From assembly GCA_015485945.1 (NCBI GenBank), contig WFSM01000028.1, forward strand, positions 1-10,376: DNA of 10,376 bases, written 5' to 3'. Origin of the DNA: Candidatus Bipolaricaulota bacterium. Its GTDB lineage: Bacteria; Bipolaricaulota; Bipolaricaulia; UBA7950; UBA9294. A program made the position numbers and the translations under genes. The notes below the pieces were generated by a model. It was not told the DNA's origin and ran no database searches. It saw only the letters and a program-made list of their open reading frames with translations. This document shows, piece by piece, positions 7,080 through 10,376 of the stretch (position 1 is the first letter of the stretch; each line of letters begins with the position of its first letter).

Positions 7080-9137
7080 GTGATCGCGCATGTATTGCTT
7101 CCGCTTCCGGTCGACCACGGATTCGATTTCCTCGTGCCTGCCGCGCTCGCCGCGGAGATCGCGGTGGGACGGCGCGTCAAGGTACGGTTTACCGGCCGCG
7201 ACCGCACGGGAATCGTCGCAGCAGTCGCGGCAGAGAGTGCACATCCGGGTGAGTTGGAGCCAGTACTCGCCGTCTATCCCGCACCCGCGTTTTCGCCGGC
7301 GGCACTGGAGTTCGCCCTGGAAGTAGCGCGCGACTACCTTGCCCCGCCCGGAGTTGCCGTCAACCGAATTTTGCCGCACCGGGTTGCGGCACAACCGCGG
7401 GAACGTCACTTCTGCCTCGCCGTTGACCTGACCACAGCCGTTGCCGCCCTAGAGCGGATGACACGCGCCCCGCGCCAGGCTGCGGTCATGCGCGCCCTTC
7501 TCGCGGCGACCACACCGCTCTCACCGGGACAACTGCGCGCCGCCCTGGGCGATGTCGGTCGCCCGCTCGCCCGTCTCGTGGAACTCGGGTTAGTAAAAGA
7601 GTGCGGGCACGATCGTCCGCCGTCATCACCCGCGCATCCGCTGCCACCGGAACACGAAACGCAAGCAGCGTGGGTGGATGCGCTTCCGCGCTCCGGGACG
7701 GCCCTCGTGTACGCACGCCGGCGATATGCCGGATACGCACGAATTCTGCGGGAGCGGCTTACCCCGGCAAGCGGGGCATTGGTCCTCGCCCCGGAGATTC
7801 TCGCCGCTACCGCCCTGCATCGGTTCCTAGCTCGATACACGCCGGGCCCGATTGCCCTGTACCACAGCGGTTTGCCCGATGGGGTTCGTGGTCGCGTGTG
7901 GGAGGAGGTGCGGGCCAAGAAGGTGCAAATCGTGGTCGGCACGCGGTCAGCGCTGTTTCTTCCGTTTTCGCGGTTGGAACTGATCATCGTCGATGATGAG
8001 CAGGATCGCTCCTACAAGCAGGACGAGATGCTTCCTTATTACCATGCGTGCACCGTCGCCGAGAACCGGGGAACGGACGGACTGGTCATCCTCGGGACAG
8101 CCGCTCCGGCGGTGGAGACGTTCCAGCGCGCAAGTCAGGGTGATATCGCCCTCGTGCGCACCGACAACGCTTCGGCGGTGAACGTCCGTATCGTTGACAT
8201 GAAGGGCGAACCCAGCCCAGTGAGCACACCACTGCGTGACGCCCTCGCGCGCACGCTCGCCGCCAATGGAAAGGCGATCGTCATGGTACCGCGCCGCGGC
8301 TACTTTCAGGCGGTGATCTGTAAGCAATGCGGCCGGCCGCTGCGGTGTCCGCACTGCGGGGTAAACCTGGCGTACGATGTCAATCGGGCGCAGCTCGTGT
8401 GTCGTGTGTGCGGGCGTGCCTATTCCCGATTCGCCTGCCCGCACTGCGGCAGCCGCGCGCTTCGGTTTGTCGGTGCTGGCGTGGAGCGGGTCAGGGATGA
8501 GATCGTGCATGCGTTTCCGGACGCGCGTACCCTGTTGGTCAACGGTGAACTCATCGCCCGCTACCCCGATCTTGATCTGGAACATGCGGTGGCTGACGCT
8601 GATGTCATCGTGGGAACGCCGATGATCGCCAAAGGAGGACCCATCCCCGGATTGCGGCTCGCTGCCGCGATAGGAGTGGACGCACTCCTTGCCGTGCCCG
8701 ACTTCCGTGCCGCCGAACGCGCGTACCAACACCTCATCGGTCTCGCCGGGCGGATGGAGGACGGTGAACTCATCATCCAAACAAACTATCCTGACCATTA
8801 TGCGCTGCGCAGCGTTGCAACCGGAAACTACGAATTATTACGGGAAAACGAGCTCGCGGCGCGGGAAGCGTTTTCCTATCCCCCATTCGCGCGGTTGGCC
8901 CGCATCTTCCTCACCGCGCGTTCCCCGACCCGCCGTCGTGTGGATGCGGATCGGATCAGTGCCGCGCTCGCCGAATTTGGGGTTGAACTCCTCGGACCAT
9001 CCCCGCATCCCCGCCGCGCTGCGACCGATTTCATCCTCGTCAAGGCGAAGGACGCCACCGTATTGCCCACAGCGTGTCGTGCGGCGCGAGACACAGGGGC
9101 ACGAGTGGAAATCGACATTGATCCCGACCGGATCTAA
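7080..9137 (+). CDS. priA: PriA-like primosomal protein with degenerate helicase ATPase motifs
   Basis: This 685-residue cytoplasmic protein is homologous to the replication-restart factor PriA, which recognises stalled or repaired forks and directs reloading of the replicative helicase. The N-terminal 3'-DNA-binding domain (about 1-100) starts with the typical VLLPLPVDHGFDFLVP. The helicase core follows (about 200-570), interrupted by the zinc module with all eight cysteines (414, 417, 423, 426, 441, 444, 453, 456). Conserved core segments include ALVLAPE, VVGTRSALFLPF and IVDDEQDRSYKQ. Catalytic positions are changed: the usual GSGKTEVY reads RSGTALVY (204-211, no Walker A lysine), DEEH reads DDEQ (305-308), and the motif VI GRAGR reads GLAGR (554-558). 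Actinobacterial PriA proteins are known to lack helicase motifs in a similar way, so this protein probably works as a fork-binding scaffold. Start GTG 7080 follows AGGAGG (7070-7075) by 4 nt. The gene is otherwise intact and ends in a 4-bp stop overlap with the convergent GTPase gene. Confidence 0.92.
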   Translation: MIAHVLLPLPVDHGFDFLVPAALAAEIAVGRRVKVRFTGRDRTGIVAAVAAESAHPGELEPVLAVYPAPAFSPAALEFALEVARDYLAPPGVAVNRILPHRVAAQPRERHFCLAVDLTTAVAALERMTRAPRQAAVMRALLAATTPLSPGQLRAALGDVGRPLARLVELGLVKECGHDRPPSSPAHPLPPEHETQAAWVDALPRSGTALVYARRRYAGYARILRERLTPASGALVLAPEILAATALHRFLARYTPGPIALYHSGLPDGVRGRVWEEVRAKKVQIVVGTRSALFLPFSRLELIIVDDEQDRSYKQDEMLPYYHACTVAENRGTDGLVILGTAAPAVETFQRASQGDIALVRTDNASAVNVRIVDMKGEPSPVSTPLRDALARTLAANGKAIVMVPRRGYFQAVICKQCGRPLRCPHCGVNLAYDVNRAQLVCRVCGRAYSRFACPHCGSRALRFVGAGVERVRDEIVHAFPDARTLLVNGELIARYPDLDLEHAVADADVIVGTPMIAKGGPIPGLRLAAAIGVDALLAVPDFRAAERAYQHLIGLAGRMEDGELIIQTNYPDHYALRSVATGNYELLRENELAAREAFSYPPFARLARIFLTARSPTRRRVDADRISAALAEFGVELLGPSPHPRRAATDFILVKAKDATVLPTACRAARDTGARVEIDIDPDRI

Positions 9138-10102
9138 GCGAGGTGGATCTCGATCACATCCTTGTCGGCAAGCACGTGGTCGGTTGGAACCTGTTGTCCC
9201 GGGAACCGTCCCGAGCCCCATACGCGTACGTACTTGAGCTTGTCCGCAAACTCGCGGTGTACCGCGATGACAGCGTCGTGCACGGTGCTGCCGGCAGGCA
9301 AGGTGTACGGCTCAGTTAGGTCGGGCGGCTTGCCGGGAAGCTTGGTGTAGATGCGGATGATGTTGAGGGCGCGGAACACCTCGGCGCGCAGTTGTTCTAG
9401 GCCGGTTCCCGTTGTCGCCGACACGGAGATCACCGGGAACAGCGCGGCCAATTCCGCGGTTGGGGGCGCGGGGGCGAGGTCGGTTTTGGTGACGACGATC
9501 CGGCACGGCACATCCCGTATCCGCGCATCTGTTTCTCCGCTCGCCGCGGCAACGAGTCGCAAGTGATGGTCCTCCAGGATAAGCATGATTTCCTCGGCGG
9601 CAGCGGTCGCGGCAGCCGTATCGATCACTAGAAGCACGAGATCGGCCTGGCGCACGAGGCTGTACACCCATGGTTCGGTGTACTCGGTGGTAACCGGCGG
9701 CAAGTCAATGAGCTGGATCGCCACGTCCTCAAACTCCATCATCCCGGGAACGGGAATGAGGGTGGAGAATGGATAATCAGCGATCTCGGGTCGGGCGTTG
9801 GTAACGGCGGCGAGCAGACTCGACTTGCCGGAGTTCGGCGGGCCGACGAGCACGACCTGTCCCGCCCCTTCACGGTCGATGTGGTCGGGCCCAGTGCGTC
9901 GTCCTTTCTTATGTGACGCCTGCTCCGTCTCACGCAACTTGGCGATCCGCCGCTTGATGTCCGCCTGCATCTTGTCCGTCCCCTTGTGCTTGGGAATGGT
10001 AGCGAGCATCTCCTCCAACGCAGCGAGTTTCTCCCGCGGGGTTTGAGCGGCACGAAATCGCTCTCGCGCCTTCAAAAACTCAGGTGTAAGATTCGCTGGC
10101 AT
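9134..10102 (-). CDS. DRG/Obg-related GTPase with C-terminal TGS domain
   Basis: This 322-residue protein is a P-loop GTPase of the DRG (developmentally regulated GTP-binding protein) group, best known from archaea and eukaryotes, where it acts with ribosomes; scattered bacterial relatives exist. Residues 1-65 are a charged helical segment containing IPKHKGT (36-42) and KRRIAKLRE, usual for this subfamily. The G domain has G1 GPPNSGKS (87-94), G2 Thr114 in YPFSTLIPVPG, G3 DLPP (133-136), G4 TKTD (205-208, Thr replacing the usual Asn) and G5 SAT (228-230). The last 75 residues form a TGS domain (about 247-322), ending in HVLADKDVIEIHLA. A role in ribosome or RNA-linked stress functions is inferred from the family. 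The start is ATG 10102, with AGGAGG 6 nt upstream; the frame is open further, to 10261, but no ribosome binding site supports that. It faces priA and diverges from the gene at 10334. Confidence 0.88.
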   Translation of the reverse strand: MPANLTPEFLKARERFRAAQTPREKLAALEEMLATIPKHKGTDKMQADIKRRIAKLRETEQASHKKGRRTGPDHIDREGAGQVVLVGPPNSGKSSLLAAVTNARPEIADYPFSTLIPVPGMMEFEDVAIQLIDLPPVTTEYTEPWVYSLVRQADLVLLVIDTAAATAAAEEIMLILEDHHLRLVAAASGETDARIRDVPCRIVVTKTDLAPAPPTAELAALFPVISVSATTGTGLEQLRAEVFRALNIIRIYTKLPGKPPDLTEPYTLPAGSTVHDAVIAVHREFADKLKYVRVWGSGRFPGQQVPTDHVLADKDVIEIHLA

Positions 10103-10108
10103 CGCATC

Positions 10109-10114
10109 CCTCCT
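10109..10114 (-). promoter_or_regulatory. Ribosome binding site fixing the GTPase start
   Basis: On the minus strand AGGAGG lies 6 nt before the ATG at 10102. An in-frame ATG at 10120 has no such sequence before it and would lie upstream of the predicted transcription start near 10117, so the shorter 322-residue product is preferred. Confidence 0.75.
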
Positions 10115-10123
10115 CGGCATGGT

Positions 10124-10152
10124 AGGGTAAACAGAACACAAAACCGATGCAA
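10124..10152 (-). promoter_or_regulatory. Candidate promoter for the DRG-like GTPase gene
   Basis: On the minus strand TTGCAT (10152-10147) and TACCCT (10129-10124) are spaced by exactly 17 bp. Each hexamer matches consensus at only 3 of 6 positions, but the TTG and TA---T cores are present and the spacer between them is rich in T. Transcription would begin near 10117, about 15 nt before the ATG at 10102, just upstream of its ribosome binding site. Confidence 0.35.
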
Positions 10153-10186
10153 ACTGATACCGGCCGGCGAGCACCTGCCACCTAAG

Positions 10187-10215
10187 TTGCCGTTTCCCCG
10201 CGTGCCCGGTATTAT
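10187..10215 (+). promoter_or_regulatory. Sigma70-type promoter for the rightward gene at 10334
   Basis: TTGCCG (10187-10192) and TATTAT (10210-10215) have a 17-bp spacer and match consensus at 4 of 6 and 5 of 6 positions. Transcription would start near 10222, giving a leader of about 110 nt. It diverges from the GTPase promoter, with 34 bp between the two -35 boxes; that interval includes the palindrome CCGGCCGG (10160-10167), a possible shared operator. Confidence 0.5.
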
Positions 10216-10240
10216 CGAATCCGCCAAATTGGATCTCCGA

Positions 10241-10329
10241 CCCGTCTTTACCTACGGGCACGACCTATGGGGGACGGGCGTTAGGGTGCGGCCGGAAACG
10301 ACCGTGCCTCCCACATTCGGAAAGGAGGT
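10241..10329 (+). promoter_or_regulatory. Structured 5' leader with a hairpin over the ribosome binding site
   Basis: The leader can form several stems. CCCGT (10241-10245) can pair with ACGGG (10254-10258), or CCCGTC (10241-10246) with GACGGG (10273-10278). GGTGCGG (10285-10291) can pair with CCGTGCC (10302-10308), with two G-U pairs. CCTCC (10307-10311) can pair with the Shine-Dalgarno GGAGG (10324-10328) across a 12-nt loop. The last two stems compete for 10307-10308, so one exposes and the other hides the ribosome binding site. The pairings are visible; that they form a switch is inference, and no known riboswitch class is recognised. Confidence 0.35.
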
Positions 10330-10333
10330 TTAC

Positions 10334-10376
10334 ATGAAGTTCTACGTTGTGCTCCTCGTTGGAGCGTTGTTGCTTA
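10334..10376 (+). CDS. Start of an unidentified gene, signal-peptide or membrane N-terminus (3' truncated)
   Basis: Only 14 codons are inside the window, reading MKFYVVLLVGALLL. A lysine followed directly by a hydrophobic run is what a secretion signal or first membrane segment looks like, so the product is probably exported or membrane-bound. AAAGGAGG (10321-10328) stands 5 nt before the ATG, an excellent ribosome binding site, and a good promoter lies about 120 bp upstream. The family cannot be recognised from this fragment. Confidence 0.65.
   Translation, partial: MKFYVVLLVGALLL

Noticed and set aside
7080..9137. priA as a decaying pseudogene
   Set aside because: The frame is intact over 685 codons, the zinc cysteines and DNA-binding domain are kept, and the changes are confined to ATPase positions, which points to functional change and not decay.
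9120..9160. Intrinsic terminator between priA and the GTPase gene
   Set aside because: No intergenic space exists and no hairpin followed by a T-run was found in the adjoining coding sequence.
10103..10261. Possible 53-codon N-terminal extension of the DRG-like GTPase
   Set aside because: ATG 10102 has AGGAGG at the right distance and begins the family-typical MPANLTPEF; the extension has no ribosome binding site and covers the likely promoter.

Overview
The window is a stretch of ordinary-looking bacterial chromosome, G+C rich (roughly 60% by eye), densely packed, with strong AGGAGG-type ribosome binding sites and several GTG starts. There are no rRNA, tRNA, CRISPR or insertion-sequence features. 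The source is clearly bacterial (TrkAH, PriA, Shine-Dalgarno use). A DRG/TGS-type GTPase and a PriA with degenerate ATPase motifs are an unusual pair. This would fit a deep-branching, poorly sampled phylum (Bipolaricaulota/Acetothermia is one guess), but the phylum cannot be fixed from this sequence.

Layout. (1) Positions 2-787, plus strand: the C-terminal two thirds of a class I/II PLP aminotransferase of the LL-diaminopimelate aminotransferase type, cut by the window start. (2) Positions 784-3323, minus strand: a probable two-gene unit, an ion-transporter-superfamily (CitMHS/ArsB-NhaD-like) permease followed by a GabT-type class III aminotransferase. A 71-bp gap separates them and can fold into a hairpin that hides part of the gabT ribosome binding site. 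(3) Positions 3324-3543: a divergent intergenic region with a very good sigma70-like promoter for the rightward unit. (4) Positions 3544-9137, plus strand: a compact four-gene run, trkA (single RCK), trkH, an ArsB/NhaD/P-protein-type permease, and priA. Gaps are -4, 34 and 23 bp, so one operon is likely. (5) Positions 9134-10102, minus strand: a DRG-like GTPase with a TGS domain. (6) Positions 10103-10333: a second divergent promoter region, with a roughly 110-nt leader for the next rightward gene. (7) Positions 10334-10376: the first 14 codons of a gene starting with a signal-peptide-like hydrophobic segment.

How the genes may work together. TrkA and TrkH form a K+ uptake system, and the adjacent ArsB/NhaD-family carrier may supply Na+/H+ or anion transport, giving an ion-homeostasis operon to which priA is appended. 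The minus-strand permease and the PLP enzyme may form an uptake-plus-catabolism pair for an amino or organic acid; this is inference. The most noteworthy observation is that the PriA homologue keeps all eight zinc cysteines but has lost the Walker A lysine, the DEEH box and part of motif VI, so it should not be an ATP-driven helicase. Both convergent gene junctions share a 4-nt stop overlap and leave no room for an intergenic terminator.
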